A stretch of DNA of 64,000 nucleotides from Bradyrhizobium sp. (GCF_022844465.1 NZ_JALHLP010000001.1:372001-436000); one strand, 5' to 3'. Positions 29,196 to 38,195 are shown, numbered from the stretch's first letter. A program made the numbers and translations. Notes: generated from the letters alone by a model not told the origin.

Positions 29196-30521
29196 ATGGC
29201 AAAACGGCAACTCAAGCTCGGCGCGTTCATGCGGCCGGTCTCCATCCACACCGGCGCGTGGCGCTATCCCGGCGCCTGGCCGGATGCCAATTTCAATTTT
29301 CCGCGCATCAAGCAACTGATCCAGAAGCTGGAGGCCGGCAAGTTCGACGCCTTCTTCATGGCCGATCACCTCGCCGTGCTGAACATGCCGGTCAATGCGC
29401 TCAAGCGCAGCCACACCGTGACCTCGTTCGAGCCGTTCACGCTGCTGTCGGCGCTGGCCGGCGTCACCGAGCGCATCGGGTTGATCGCCACGGGATCGAC
29501 CACGTTCGACGAGCCCTACCATGTCGCCCGGCGCTTCGCCTCGCTCGACCACATCTCGGGCGGGCGCGCCGGCTGGAACATCGTCACCACCTCCAATCCG
29601 GACGCCGCGCTGAATTTTGGCCTTGACGACCACATGGAGCACGCCGAGCGCTACAAGCGGGCGCGCGAGTTCTATGACGTGGTCACCGGCCTCTGGGATT
29701 CCTTTGCCGACGACGCCTTTGTGCGCGACGTCGAGCAAGGACTCTATTTCGACCCGACGAAAATGCACGTCCTCGACCACAAGGGAAAATACCTGTCGGT
29801 GCGCGGGCCGCTCAACATCGCCCGCCCCGTTCAGGGCTGGCCCCTGATCGTGCAGGCCGGCGCATCGGAAGATGGCAAGCAGCTTGCCGCGGAAACCGCC
29901 GAGGCCGTGTTCACCGGCGGCGGCCCGCTCGCCGACGGGCAGAAGCTCTACGCCGATATCAAGGACCGCATGGAAAAGATCGGTCGCGATCCCGAACATC
30001 TGAAGATCCTGCCCGGCGCCTTTGTCGTGGTCGGCGACAGCGTCGAGGAAGCCAAGGAGAAGCGCGCCAGGCTGGACGGCATGGTGCATTACGACAGCGC
30101 CATCGCCTCGCTCTCGGTGCAGCTCGGCACCGACGCCTCCGGCTTCGATCCCGACGGCCAGTTGCCGCCGATCCCCGAAACCAATGCAAGCAAAAGCGGC
30201 CGCCAGCGGCTGGTCGATGCCGCTGCGCGCGACAAGCTGACGGTGCGCCAGCTCGCCCAGCGCGCCGGCGGCTATGGCGGGCTGTCGTTCGTCGGCACGC
30301 CCGCGTCGATTGCCGACCAGATGGAGGAATGGCTGACCAGCCGCGGCTGCGACGGCTTCAACATCATGTTCCCGTTCCTGCCCGCGGGGCTCGACGATTT
30401 CGTCGACAAGGTGGTGCCCGAGCTGCAGCGGCGTGGAATCTTCCGAAGGGAATATGAGGGCAAGACGCTGCGCGAGAATTTGGGGCTGCCGAGGCCGAAA
30501 AACCGGTTCTTCGAGCGCTAA
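29196..30521 (+). CDS. LLM-class flavin-dependent monooxygenase (NtaA/DszA-like)
   Basis: A 441-residue luciferase-like monooxygenase using FMNH2 supplied by a separate reductase. Features of the NtaA/SnaA/DszA group are visible: GAWRYPGAWPDAN at the start, FFMADHLAVL, FEPFTLLSALAGVTERIGL, SGGRAGWNIVTT and the PVQGWPLIVQAGASEDG region. Substrates in this group are sulfonates, chelators or aromatic sulfur compounds; not decidable here. No partner flavin reductase is adjacent. Confidence 0.93.
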   Translation: MAKRQLKLGAFMRPVSIHTGAWRYPGAWPDANFNFPRIKQLIQKLEAGKFDAFFMADHLAVLNMPVNALKRSHTVTSFEPFTLLSALAGVTERIGLIATGSTTFDEPYHVARRFASLDHISGGRAGWNIVTTSNPDAALNFGLDDHMEHAERYKRAREFYDVVTGLWDSFADDAFVRDVEQGLYFDPTKMHVLDHKGKYLSVRGPLNIARPVQGWPLIVQAGASEDGKQLAAETAEAVFTGGGPLADGQKLYADIKDRMEKIGRDPEHLKILPGAFVVVGDSVEEAKEKRARLDGMVHYDSAIASLSVQLGTDASGFDPDGQLPPIPETNASKSGRQRLVDAAARDKLTVRQLAQRAGGYGGLSFVGTPASIADQMEEWLTSRGCDGFNIMFPFLPAGLDDFVDKVVPELQRRGIFRREYEGKTLRENLGLPRPKNRFFER

Positions 30522-30644
30522 TCGGCGCGAATTGAACGGGTTTCCTCTGGCAAAACCTTGACTTTGGATGGATCGAAGCTAGGTTGCGCGGCAAATGCAG
30601 GCCGGTTGGGCCGGCGTCTGATACCCCCATTTTGAGGTTCTGAC

Positions 30645-30812
30645 ATGGCCAAAGCGGTCACCATCAAGGTCAAGCTCGTTTCCACCGCGGATACCGGCTT
30701 CTATTACGTCGCCAAGAAAAATTCGCGCACCATGACCGACAAGCTGGTCAAGAAGAAGTACGACCCGGTCGCGCGCAAGCATGTCGAGTTCAAGGAATCC
30801 AAGATCAAGTAA
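30645..30812 (+). CDS. rpmG: 50S ribosomal protein L33
   Basis: A 55-residue ribosomal protein starting [19 protein letters not shown] and ending VEFKESKIK. It has no zinc-binding CxxC pairs, so it is the zinc-independent (C-minus) form. Monocistronic, with its own strong terminator immediately downstream. Confidence 0.96.
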   Translation: MAKAVTIKVKLVSTADTGFYYVAKKNSRTMTDKLVKKKYDPVARKHVEFKESKIK

Positions 30813-30841
30813 TTTCGCGGCACATCGCTAGCGGATTTGGA

Positions 30842-30861
30842 CGGGGCCGTGCGGCCCCGTT
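30842..30861. terminator. Terminator after rpmG, possibly bidirectional
   Basis: Perfect GC-rich stem ACGGGGCC / GGCCCCGT with a GTGC loop, followed by TTTCG on the + strand. It sits between rpmG and the convergent MFS gene and can serve both. Confidence 0.65.
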
Positions 30862-30873
30862 TCGATTCGGCGA

Positions 30874-32124
30874 CTACGCCGCCTGCATCTGCGGCGGTGG
30901 CCCGCTTGGCCGGAACAGCGCGAACGCGACCTGGATGATGCCGCCGGCCAGGCCCAGCGCGACGCCAATCCGCCACGCCATGGTGTAGGAGCCGAGCGCG
31001 TCGTACAGCAACCCGCCGCCGAAGGCGCCGAGGAAACTGCCGAGCTGATGGCTCATGAAGGCGAGCCCCTGGATCATCGCCTGCCATTTCAGGCCGAACA
31101 TTTCGGCCACCGCGCCCGCAACCAGCGGCCCGACGCCCATCCACAGGAAGCCCATGATTGCGCCGAACAGCAGCGTCGCGGCCGGCGTCGGCGGCAGCAT
31201 GAAATACCAGGCCAGCGCGATCGAGCGGAAGATGTAGATGCCGCCGAGCAGCGCCAGCTTGTTCCAGCGCTGGCCGGCCCAGCCGAAGAAGATGCTGCCG
31301 ATCACATTGAAGCCGCCGATCATGCCGAGCGTCTGCGCGCTCAGCATCGGGTCCATGCCGCAGATCGCCAGATAGGACGGCAGATGCGTGGTGAGGAAGA
31401 CGAGCTGCATGCCGCAGACAAAGTAGGCGACGGTCATGACGACGAACGAAGGGTTGGAGAACGCGATCTTCGCGGCGACGCCGGCCGAAGTATCGCCGAT
31501 CTCGTCGGCCGATGGCTTCGGCAACGGAATCCTGTCCACCCGGCCGGCGTACCAGGCGGCCGGAATCATCGCGACTGCCAGCACCACGAAACCGATCAGG
31601 CCGACCCGCCAGCCATAGCCTTCGCTCAGCATTTGCCCGAGCGGCGCCGACAATAGCGCGCCAAGCGAGCCTGCGCCCGACACCAGGCCGAGCACGGTGG
31701 AGCGCACGGTCGCGGGCACCGCGCGGGCCGCCACCGACATCGCGATTGCGGCCGCGGTGCAGGCCAGCGAGATGCCGACCAGGACGCCGCCGCCGACCAT
31801 GACGCTGAGAAAGCCGTGCGAGCCCGCCATCAGCGCCAGGCCCGCGATGTAGAACAGGGAGCCGGCCACCATGATGGTGCGAAAGCCGAAGCGCACCGTC
31901 AGCGCGCCGGCGAGCGGTTGCAGGAATCCCCAGGCCAGGTTCTGCACGGCGATCGCGAGCGTGAAGTCGGAGATCGATATCTTGATGTCCTGCGTCAACG
32001 GCTGCATGAAGATGCCGAGCGACTGCCGCAGGCCCATGCTCAGCGTGAGCATAATGGACGCGCCGATCAGGATCGGCAGCGTCGGACGCAGGACTTGCAG
32101 CAGGGAGGCTTGCGGCACCGGCAT
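30874..32124 (-). CDS. MFS transporter
   Basis: A 416-residue protein with about twelve predicted spans and the MFS loop features (GFRTIMVAG between spans 2 and 3). The closest general resemblance is to the oxalate/formate or CynX-like families, but I would not assign a substrate. Start ATG 32124 has GGAGAG about 9 nt upstream; the frame is open a further 78 bp without a good start. Confidence 0.92.
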   Translation of the reverse strand: MPVPQASLLQVLRPTLPILIGASIMLTLSMGLRQSLGIFMQPLTQDIKISISDFTLAIAVQNLAWGFLQPLAGALTVRFGFRTIMVAGSLFYIAGLALMAGSHGFLSVMVGGGVLVGISLACTAAAIAMSVAARAVPATVRSTVLGLVSGAGSLGALLSAPLGQMLSEGYGWRVGLIGFVVLAVAMIPAAWYAGRVDRIPLPKPSADEIGDTSAGVAAKIAFSNPSFVVMTVAYFVCGMQLVFLTTHLPSYLAICGMDPMLSAQTLGMIGGFNVIGSIFFGWAGQRWNKLALLGGIYIFRSIALAWYFMLPPTPAATLLFGAIMGFLWMGVGPLVAGAVAEMFGLKWQAMIQGLAFMSHQLGSFLGAFGGGLLYDALGSYTMAWRIGVALGLAGGIIQVAFALFRPSGPPPQMQAA

Positions 32125-32631
32125 GGTTCTCACTCTCCGTATCGGCCGCGATTGGCAAGCCGCTTCCCGCGTTAGCCTGCCTTGATGCGCAGACCTGTGC
32201 AACTAGCCTGACTGTCGGGCAAAAGGCTACCGCGCGCGCTCGCATGGCTAGTCTATCGTTATAGTCTTGACCAAGACTCTCAGATCGACCGACGTTCAAT
32301 CGACGTGGAGAGCGCAACGAGAATCGAGTTGCTCATCCGCCCGTTTGTCGTGGGTACCGCCCTGGCTGCCGCAGCCGAACCGCTTGAAAACCGGTTCGGA
32401 CCTGACCGCGACCGAGATTATCGCGCGGAACGCGGGCTCAGCTAGGCCCGCCCGGGCTTCGAGAATAGGGACCGGTCAAATTTCCTTGGCGCCAACCGTC
32501 CACTGAATGGTGAAAACCGGCGCCCCGCCGTAACCTTCGTCCGCCCCTGCCTATCGACATGCATCGATAGCTGAAGGCACTTCCGGCTCAATCCCAGCCC
32601 GATCGAGCGTTCAGGTCAGTAGCCATCACGG
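32125..32631. other. Gene-free stretch of about 500 bp
   Basis: No credible gene. A 79-codon frame at 32267-32506 (+) has a Ser/Arg-rich composition typical of shadow frames and no recognisable product. A 7-bp inverted repeat CTATCGA / TCGATAG with a 6-nt loop lies at 32551-32570. The left part must hold the MFS gene promoter. Confidence 0.5.
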
Positions 32632-33246
32632 TTATTCGGCAGGCGCAAGACGGCTGCGCGACTGCGATGTCTTTTCCGCACCGTTGCCATCGACGTCCGC
32701 GCCGAGGTCGTCGCGCCACCGCCGCAGCCTCTCGATCAGCACGAGGATGACGACGATAGCCGCTGCGAGCGCCAGTGCGCCTTGCCAATAGGGAATGCCG
32801 GCGAAATCCGTGAAGATCAGTTTGGGCCCGGTGCCGATCAACGACTTGGCGAGCCAGGGCTGCGCGTAGGAGAAAGCAACCGCGCCGGCCAGCCCACCGA
32901 GCAGCGTGAAAATGGCATCGCGATAGCCGACGCCGATCTGCGCCAGCGTCGTGCCGGGGCAGGCGCCCGCCAGCGCGATGCCGGCGCCGAGGATCAGCCC
33001 GCCGACAATGTCGGCGGCGTACAGCGCCGCCTTAGGCTGCAACTTGACGAGCCCAAATCCATTGAGAAAAGCCAGCACCACCGCGCCGGTCGCAACCGCG
33101 CTCAGAAAGACCTTGAGCATGATCCAGTTGCGCAACTGCATCTGGCCGACGATCATTCCTGGCTCGAACACCCGCGACTTCTCCAGCGCAAAGCCGAAAA
33201 CAACCCCCATCAGCAGGCCGCTGATGATTCCAACTGCAACCGACAT
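32632..33246 (-). CDS. YeeE/YedE-type sulfur transport protein, second half-subunit
   Basis: A 204-residue membrane protein with about five spans, carrying the conserved GACPGTTLAQIGVG motif of the YeeE/YedE family, which transports thiosulfate or other sulfur species via cysteine relay. Start ATG 33246; a longer overlapping frame running to 33759 is a shadow of the neighbouring gene. It is 14 bp downstream of the partner half-subunit gene. The C-terminal 25 residues are polar. Confidence 0.9.
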   Translation of the reverse strand: MSVAVGIISGLLMGVVFGFALEKSRVFEPGMIVGQMQLRNWIMLKVFLSAVATGAVVLAFLNGFGLVKLQPKAALYAADIVGGLILGAGIALAGACPGTTLAQIGVGYRDAIFTLLGGLAGAVAFSYAQPWLAKSLIGTGPKLIFTDFAGIPYWQGALALAAAIVVILVLIERLRRWRDDLGADVDGNGAEKTSQSRSRLAPAE

Positions 33247-33260
33247 GACGGCCTCCCAGG

Positions 33261-33779
33261 TTAAATTCGGCGAAGCAGAAGCGACGCGGTGGCGATGCCG
33301 CCCACGAACATCGCGGCAACCGCAACGGTCGAGCCGACGGACAACTGCGCCATTCCGGATAGGCCGTGGCCACTGGTGCAACCGTCGGCAATTCGCGCGC
33401 CGAACAACATCAGAAAGCCGGCGGCAAACGCAACCGCATAACGCGAGCCGGTCGATGATGTGCCAAGCGCTTTCGCCCAGATTGGCGAGATCGATGCACG
33501 CGCCGCACCCGACATCTTCATCGACGCAAAGGCGCCGAAACCGATGCCTGCGACCAGCGCGACCTGCCAGAGGTTTTTGGCGTTCGCGGTAACGTGCCTG
33601 GCCACGTAATCGATGTTGAACAGCGAAGAATCGAACAGGCCGGCGATCCCCGCACCAACGGTTACATACGAAGAAGATGCTCCAAGCGCAGTCTCGATGA
33701 TCAGGAACGCGGGAATTTGCAGCAGGCCGATAAGGATACCGGCAATGTAAGGCGACCACGCCTTTTCGAAGGGTGACAT
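33261..33779 (-). CDS. YeeE/YedE-type sulfur transport protein, first half-subunit
   Basis: A 172-residue membrane protein with the other family motif, GARIADGCTSGHGLSGM, whose cysteine is the presumed sulfur carrier. Full-length YeeE has both motifs in one chain; here they are on two adjacent genes, as is common for PmpA/PmpB-type pairs. GGGAG lies 6 nt before ATG 33779. An AT-rich dyad lies just upstream, suggesting regulation, for instance by a sulfide-sensing ArsR-type repressor (inference). Confidence 0.92.
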   Translation of the reverse strand: MSPFEKAWSPYIAGILIGLLQIPAFLIIETALGASSSYVTVGAGIAGLFDSSLFNIDYVARHVTANAKNLWQVALVAGIGFGAFASMKMSGAARASISPIWAKALGTSSTGSRYAVAFAAGFLMLFGARIADGCTSGHGLSGMAQLSVGSTVAVAAMFVGGIATASLLLRRI

Positions 33780-33795
33780 CGACAACTCCCTAATT

Positions 33796-33825
33796 TCATC
33801 ATATTAGCATTTAATGATATAATGA
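33796..33825. promoter_or_regulatory. AT-rich imperfect dyad in divergent promoter
   Basis: TCATCATATTA and TTAATGATATAATGA form an imperfect inverted repeat in the 50-bp space between the YeeE pair and the divergent small gene. It is strikingly AT-rich against the high-GC background and so close to both starts that a bound protein would block both promoters. Confidence 0.4.
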
Positions 33826-33829
33826 GGCG

Positions 33830-34036
33830 ATGCTCATTGACTTGGATCAACTGATCCAGGCGGTGAGAAAAATATCATTTCTACGATTTGTTGCGGATCA
33901 ATCCCGCAACATGGCCGGCGTGATGATGGCGCAGCGCCAGATGGCCTTCGTCCATCCGTTCTCGTTCGAGTTCAAGCGGCTGGCATATGAGGCGGTGAAG
34001 CAAGAGCGCCGGCAAGTTCGCGCCTCTGCACAATGA
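33830..34036 (+). CDS. Small hypothetical protein divergent from the YeeE pair
   Basis: A 68-residue frame: MLIDLDQLIQAVRKISFLR, then a methionine-rich middle (MAGVMMAQRQMAF), then a helical basic end (EFKRLAYEAVKQERRQ). No known family recognised. Evidence that it is real: it starts in a sensible position opposite an AT-rich promoter with an upstream AATGAGG as possible ribosome binding site. It ends just where a repeat element begins. Confidence 0.45.
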   Translation: MLIDLDQLIQAVRKISFLRFVADQSRNMAGVMMAQRQMAFVHPFSFEFKRLAYEAVKQERRQVRASAQ

Positions 34037-34038
34037 CT

Positions 34039-34140
34039 GTCATCGTCCGCGAAGGCGGACGATCCAGTATTCCAGAGAGGTCAATTGTCAAACCGAGGAG
34101 CCGCAGCGTACTGGATACCCGCTTTCGCGGGTATGACGAT
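34039..34140. repeat. Dispersed palindromic repeat, family B
   Basis: An inverted element with ends GTCATCGTCCGC and GCGGGTATGACGA, internal hairpins CGTCCGC/GCGGACG and ACCCGC/GCGGGT, and inner arms ATCCAGTA / TACTGGAT. Differs in sequence from family A. It sits between the small gene and the end of pleD. Confidence 0.75.
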
Positions 34141-34158
34141 GGGGCTGGGTGGCGGCAG

Positions 34159-35532
34159 CTACGCCGCCGCGGAGACCACCCTGTTGCGGCCGTCATGCTT
34201 GGCGCGATAGAGCGCGGTGTCGGCGCGCTTGAGCACATCGGCGACCGGCTCCCCCTTGCGGTCCAGCGTCGACAGGCCGATCGAGATCGTGACCTCGATG
34301 CGCTTGGCGCCCTTGTGGACGGCGAAGCTTTCGCCAGCGATGGCGCGCCGCAGGCGCTCCGCCACCAGGCCGGCGACGTGGAGATCGGTTTCCGGCATCA
34401 CGATGACGAATTCCTCGCCGCCGTAGCGGCACGCCAGATCGATGCCGCGGATCGATTTGCGGATGCGGACCGCGAATTCGCGCAGCACGTCGTCGCCGGC
34501 GTCGTGGCCGTAAGTGTCGTTGATGGCCTTGAAGAAGTCGATGTCGAGGATCATCAGCGCCAGCGGCTTGCCGCGGCCGGCGGCTTGCTCGGCGAGTGTC
34601 GCCAGATGGCTTTCCATATAGCGGCGGTTATGCAGGCCGGTCAGCGCGTCGGTGATCGCCATCTCGATCGAGTTCTGCACCTTGTCGCGCAGATGGTCGG
34701 TGTAGCGTCGCCGCCGGACCTGGGTGCGCACGCGCGCAAGCAATTCGTTCCTGTCGACGGGTCGGAGCAGGTAATCGTTGACGCCGATCTCGAGTCCGCG
34801 CAGCAGCCGCGCATTGTTGTCGATGTCGGAGATCGCGAGGATCGGCATCTGGCGGGTCCGCTCGAGCGAGCGCGCCTGGCTGCACAGCCGCAGGCCGTCA
34901 TAGTTTTCCAGGCTGAGCGAGACGATCATCAGGTCGTAATTGCCGTCGGCGGCGTGGAACAGGGCTTCCGCCGGATTGGTCTCGACGTCGACGGTGTGTT
35001 CGGCGGAAAGCATCGGCGCCAGCCGCTCGTGCGACGACGGCCGGTCGTCGACCAGCAATATCCGCCCGCCGAGGCCCTTGTCGGCGACAGCGCCGCGCTC
35101 GGGCGCCTCCATGCCCATCTCGAGCGAGGTGACGGCGCGCATGCGCAGCTCATCGGTCATCATTTTCAGCCGCGTCAGCGAACGGACGCGGGCAATCAGC
35201 ACGACGTCCGACACCGGCTTGGTAAGAAAATCATCGGCGCCGGCTTCCAGCCCGCGGACGCGGTCGGCCGGGCTGTCCAGCGCGGTGACGATCACCACCG
35301 GAATGAAATGCGTGGCCGGGTTGGACTTCAGCCGGCGACAGACCTCGAAGCCGTCCATGTCGGGCATCATGACGTCAAGCAGGATGATGTCGCATTCGGA
35401 GCGCGCGCAGACCTGGAGCGCCTCGGCGCCGCTGGAAGCGGTCAGCACGTCGAAATACTCCGCCGAAAGGCGGGCTTCCAGGAGCTTGACGTTGGCGGGA
35501 ACGTCATCGACGACAAGAATACGCGCAGACAT
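34159..35532 (-). CDS. pleD: Response regulator / diguanylate cyclase PleD
   Basis: A 457-residue protein with two receiver domains (about 1-120 and 155-275) and a C-terminal GGDEF domain. Phosphoacceptor D53 is present in REC1 (LLDVMMPD); in REC2 the equivalent position is Ser (MIVSLS), so only REC1 is phosphorylated, as in Caulobacter PleD. The cyclase motif is GGEEF (370-374) with an inhibitory RxxD site (R361-D364) five residues before it. PleD makes c-di-GMP at one pole during the swarmer-to-stalked transition. Downstream of divK by 12 bp, one operon. Confidence 0.97.
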   Translation of the reverse strand: MSARILVVDDVPANVKLLEARLSAEYFDVLTASSGAEALQVCARSECDIILLDVMMPDMDGFEVCRRLKSNPATHFIPVVIVTALDSPADRVRGLEAGADDFLTKPVSDVVLIARVRSLTRLKMMTDELRMRAVTSLEMGMEAPERGAVADKGLGGRILLVDDRPSSHERLAPMLSAEHTVDVETNPAEALFHAADGNYDLMIVSLSLENYDGLRLCSQARSLERTRQMPILAISDIDNNARLLRGLEIGVNDYLLRPVDRNELLARVRTQVRRRRYTDHLRDKVQNSIEMAITDALTGLHNRRYMESHLATLAEQAAGRGKPLALMILDIDFFKAINDTYGHDAGDDVLREFAVRIRKSIRGIDLACRYGGEEFVIVMPETDLHVAGLVAERLRRAIAGESFAVHKGAKRIEVTISIGLSTLDRKGEPVADVLKRADTALYRAKHDGRNRVVSAAA

Positions 35533-35544
35533 CGAAACTCACTC

Positions 35545-35910
35545 CTACCCGATAAAACGCCGCACCGTTTCGATGAACTTGCCGACCGAAATTGGTTTGG
35601 AAAGATACGCCTCGCAGCCGCCCTCGCGGATGCGTTCCTCATCGCCCTTCATCGCAAAGGCGGTGACCGCGACCACCGGGATCGCGCGCAGTTCCGGATC
35701 ATCCTTGATCCAGCGCGTGACTTCGAGGCCCGATACCTGCGGAAGCTGGATATCCATCAGGATCAGGTCGGGCCGCAGCTTGCGGACGAGATCAAGCGCC
35801 TCGAAACCATTGCTGGTGCCGGAGGTCTGATAGCCATGCGCTTCGAGGAGGTCACGAAAGAGCTTCATGTTGAGCTCGTTGTCCTCCACGATCAGGACGG
35901 TTTTTGCCAT
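35545..35910 (-). CDS. divK: Single-domain response regulator DivK
   Basis: A 121-residue lone receiver domain with D53 as phosphoacceptor (LILMDIQLP), acidic pocket E9-D10, T/S switch region (VTAFAMKG) and KP in SKPISV. DivK relays PleC/DivJ signals to DivL-CckA and so controls CtrA activity. The divK-pleD gene order is conserved in alphaproteobacteria. Three GANTC methylation sites lie in the region upstream (35985, 36002, 36077). Confidence 0.97.
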   Translation of the reverse strand: MAKTVLIVEDNELNMKLFRDLLEAHGYQTSGTSNGFEALDLVRKLRPDLILMDIQLPQVSGLEVTRWIKDDPELRAIPVVAVTAFAMKGDEERIREGGCEAYLSKPISVGKFIETVRRFIG

Positions 35911-36135
35911 CCCGCCCCTCCCTCATTCCAGGAAACAGGCCTGGCTTCGGTACGTCCCGCACCCGCCAGGCTTGTCGAAAAGTGGATTCAAACTAGCGCC
36001 AGATTCGCTCTAACCGGTTAAATACATGCATCGACTTTTCGCGAAGCGGTTTCCACTTTGTTGAACACGATCCGCAGACTCGGGCATGATGGCTGCAAAT
36101 TAGAGCCCATAAGTTAAGGGAAAGGCAAACGCGCG

Positions 36136-36435
36136 GTGCGAAAACCTGTTCACAATCCCCGTGAAGCTGCTGAAATCGTTGCGATTCAGGCATTGTCCTT
36201 CATTGCCGGCGATGCCGAGCGGCTGGGCCTGTTCCTGGCCGAAAGCGGCATCGGCCCGGAAACGCTGCGCACGGCCGCGGCCGATCCGCAATTCCTGGCC
36301 TCGGTGCTGGATTTCGTGATGCGCGACGACGCCACGGTGCAGGCGTTCGCGAGCGTTTCCCAGTTGCACCCGACCAACATCGCCGCCGCGCGCCAGGCGC
36401 TGGGCGACTCGCATTGGGAGCGGGACGTGCCGTGA
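36136..36435 (+). CDS. DUF3572 family protein
   Basis: A 99-residue protein with the DUF3572 pattern: EIVAIQALSFIAGDAERLGLFLAESGI and a closing DDATVQAFA with alpha-helical composition. Function unknown; widespread in Rhizobiales next to DNA polymerase IV or cell-cycle genes. Start is a GTG at 36136; the stop overlaps the dinB start as GTGA, so the two are coupled. Confidence 0.9.
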   Translation: MRKPVHNPREAAEIVAIQALSFIAGDAERLGLFLAESGIGPETLRTAAADPQFLASVLDFVMRDDATVQAFASVSQLHPTNIAAARQALGDSHWERDVP

Positions 36436-37736
36436 GCGCGCCGGCGCCAGAGTTTGACGGTCCGCGCGCCTTCTGCCGGGATTGCCTCGGCGGCCTCGAT
36501 ATCAAGGCCGTCAGATGCGGCGAATGCGGTTCGCCGCGCCTGGTTCGCCACCCAGCGCTGCCGTCGCTGACGCTGGCGCATATCGATTGCGACGCGTTCT
36601 ACGCCACGGTCGAGAAGCGCGACAATCGCGATATCGCCGACAAGCCCGTCATCATCGGGGGCGGCAAGCGCGGCGTGGTGTCGGCCGCCTGCTACATTGC
36701 GCGAACCTACGGCGTGCGCTCGGCGATGCCGATGTTCAAGGCGCTGGCGCTCTGCCCCGCCGCGGTCGTGATCCGGCCAGACATGGCAAAATACGTCCGG
36801 GTCGGCCGCGAGGTCCGCCAGGCCATGCAGACGCTGACGCCGCTGGTCGAGCCGCTGTCGATCGACGAGGCGTTTCTCGATCTTTCCGGCACCCAGCGCG
36901 TCCACGGCATGATCCCCGCCAAGGTGCTGGCGCGCTTTGCCCGCGACGTCGAGCGCGACATAGGGATTACGGTGTCGGTCGGCCTGTCCTGTAACAAGTT
37001 TTTGGCCAAGATCGCCTCCGACCTCGACAAGCCGCGCGGCTTTGCCGCGCTCGACCAGATCGAGGCCCGCGCCATGCTGGCGGACAAGCCGGTCGGATTC
37101 ATCTATGGCGTCGGTCCCGCGACCCAGCAAAAACTGCTGCAGCGGGGCTTTCGCACCATCGCGGACCTGCAGCGCGCCGACGAGGTAGAGTTGATGAAGC
37201 AGTTTGCCGGCGAAGGCCGGAGGCTGTGGCGGCTGGCGCGCGGCATCGACGACCGCAGCGTGGTGCCCGACCGCGGCGCCAAGACGATTTCCAACGAAAC
37301 CACGTTCGACACCGACATCAGGGATTACGCCACGCTGGAGAAGGTGCTGTGGCGGCTTTCAGAGAAAGTGTCTTCGCGGCTGAAGGGCGGCGATCTCTCG
37401 GGCCTTACCATCACCTTGAAGCTGAAGACCGCAGATTTCAGGCAGCGCACCCGCTCGCAGTCGATCCATGCGCCGACCCAGCTCGCCGCCAAGATCTTCG
37501 CGGTATCGCGGGAGATGCTGGCCAGGGAGATTGACGGCACCGCCTTCCGCCTGATCGGCACCGGCGTCAGCGCCCTGCGCGAGGGGTCGCTGGCCGACGA
37601 CACTGACATGCTCGACCGCCGGTCGGCCCACGCCGAGCGCGCGATGGACGACTTGCGAAAGAAGTTCGGCCATGCCGCCGTGATCAGGGGCATTGCCTAT
37701 AATGGGCCGGCGCAGGACGAAGACGAAGAGGAATAG
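36432..37736 (+). CDS. dinB: DNA polymerase IV with N-terminal zinc-ribbon-like extension
   Basis: A 434-residue Y-family translesion polymerase. Catalytic acidic residues lie in HIDCDAFYATVE and SIDEAFLDLSG; SVGLSCNKFLAKIASDLDKP and the little-finger region follow. Before the polymerase proper there is an extension of about 35 residues with two cysteine pairs (FCRDC and CGECG), suggesting a small zinc ribbon. Start GTG 36432 overlaps the DUF3572 stop; an ORF-extended start 18 bp up would lie inside that gene. No LexA-type site was located by eye. Confidence 0.95.
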   Translation: MSAPAPEFDGPRAFCRDCLGGLDIKAVRCGECGSPRLVRHPALPSLTLAHIDCDAFYATVEKRDNRDIADKPVIIGGGKRGVVSAACYIARTYGVRSAMPMFKALALCPAAVVIRPDMAKYVRVGREVRQAMQTLTPLVEPLSIDEAFLDLSGTQRVHGMIPAKVLARFARDVERDIGITVSVGLSCNKFLAKIASDLDKPRGFAALDQIEARAMLADKPVGFIYGVGPATQQKLLQRGFRTIADLQRADEVELMKQFAGEGRRLWRLARGIDDRSVVPDRGAKTISNETTFDTDIRDYATLEKVLWRLSEKVSSRLKGGDLSGLTITLKLKTADFRQRTRSQSIHAPTQLAAKIFAVSREMLAREIDGTAFRLIGTGVSALREGSLADDTDMLDRRSAHAERAMDDLRKKFGHAAVIRGIAYNGPAQDEDEEE

Positions 37737-37770
37737 CCCGCTGTCTCTCCCCGAAAAAGACGCAGCGTTG

Positions 37771-38172
37771 TCAATCGACGACGGCGACCGCCTCGATCTC
37801 GATCAGCCATTCCGGCGCGGCGAGCGCCGATACGCCGACCAGCGTGCTCGCCGGCGGCTCCATGCCTTCAAAGAACGCCGAGCGCGCCTTGCCGATGATG
37901 GGGCGGAGTTCCGGCTTGTAGCCCACCACAAAGGTGGTGATCTTCACGATATTGGCGTAGCTCGCGCCGGCGGCCTTCAGCGCCAGGCCAAGATTATGCA
38001 TCACCTGGGTCGTCTGCGCGGCGAGGTCGCCGGCGCCGACCACCCTTCCCTCATCGTCGGTGGACACCTGTCCCGAGATATGGATCGTTCGCCCACCCGA
38101 GGCGACGACGACGTGGGAATAGGCCGGATTGTGGTGCAGGCCGCTGGGCTTGAGGTGTTGGAGCTTGCTCAT
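37771..38172 (-). CDS. RidA family protein (first of two in the window)
   Basis: A 133-residue YjgF/YER057c/RidA-fold protein. RidA proper deaminates reactive enamines/imines; many paralogues do other chemistry. The conserved arginine normally found near the C-terminus (as in CxRxxL-type motif) is not seen: the corresponding region reads VGVSALAAPEWLIEIEAVAV, so canonical deaminase activity is doubtful. AGGAAGG lies 8 nt before the ATG. A second, different RidA-like gene lies 1.2 kb away. Confidence 0.88.
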   Translation of the reverse strand: MSKLQHLKPSGLHHNPAYSHVVVASGGRTIHISGQVSTDDEGRVVGAGDLAAQTTQVMHNLGLALKAAGASYANIVKITTFVVGYKPELRPIIGKARSAFFEGMEPPASTLVGVSALAAPEWLIEIEAVAVVD

Positions 38173-38195
38173 GTTGGTGCCTTCCTGAGAGTGCT

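Noticed and set aside
32267-32506. 79-codon frame in the 32 kb gap
   Set aside because: No start signal, Ser/Arg-biased composition, no known motif.
32551-32570. Inverted repeat CTATCGA/TCGATAG as a possible operator
   Set aside because: Far from either flanking start codon and without a second copy, so no function can be argued.
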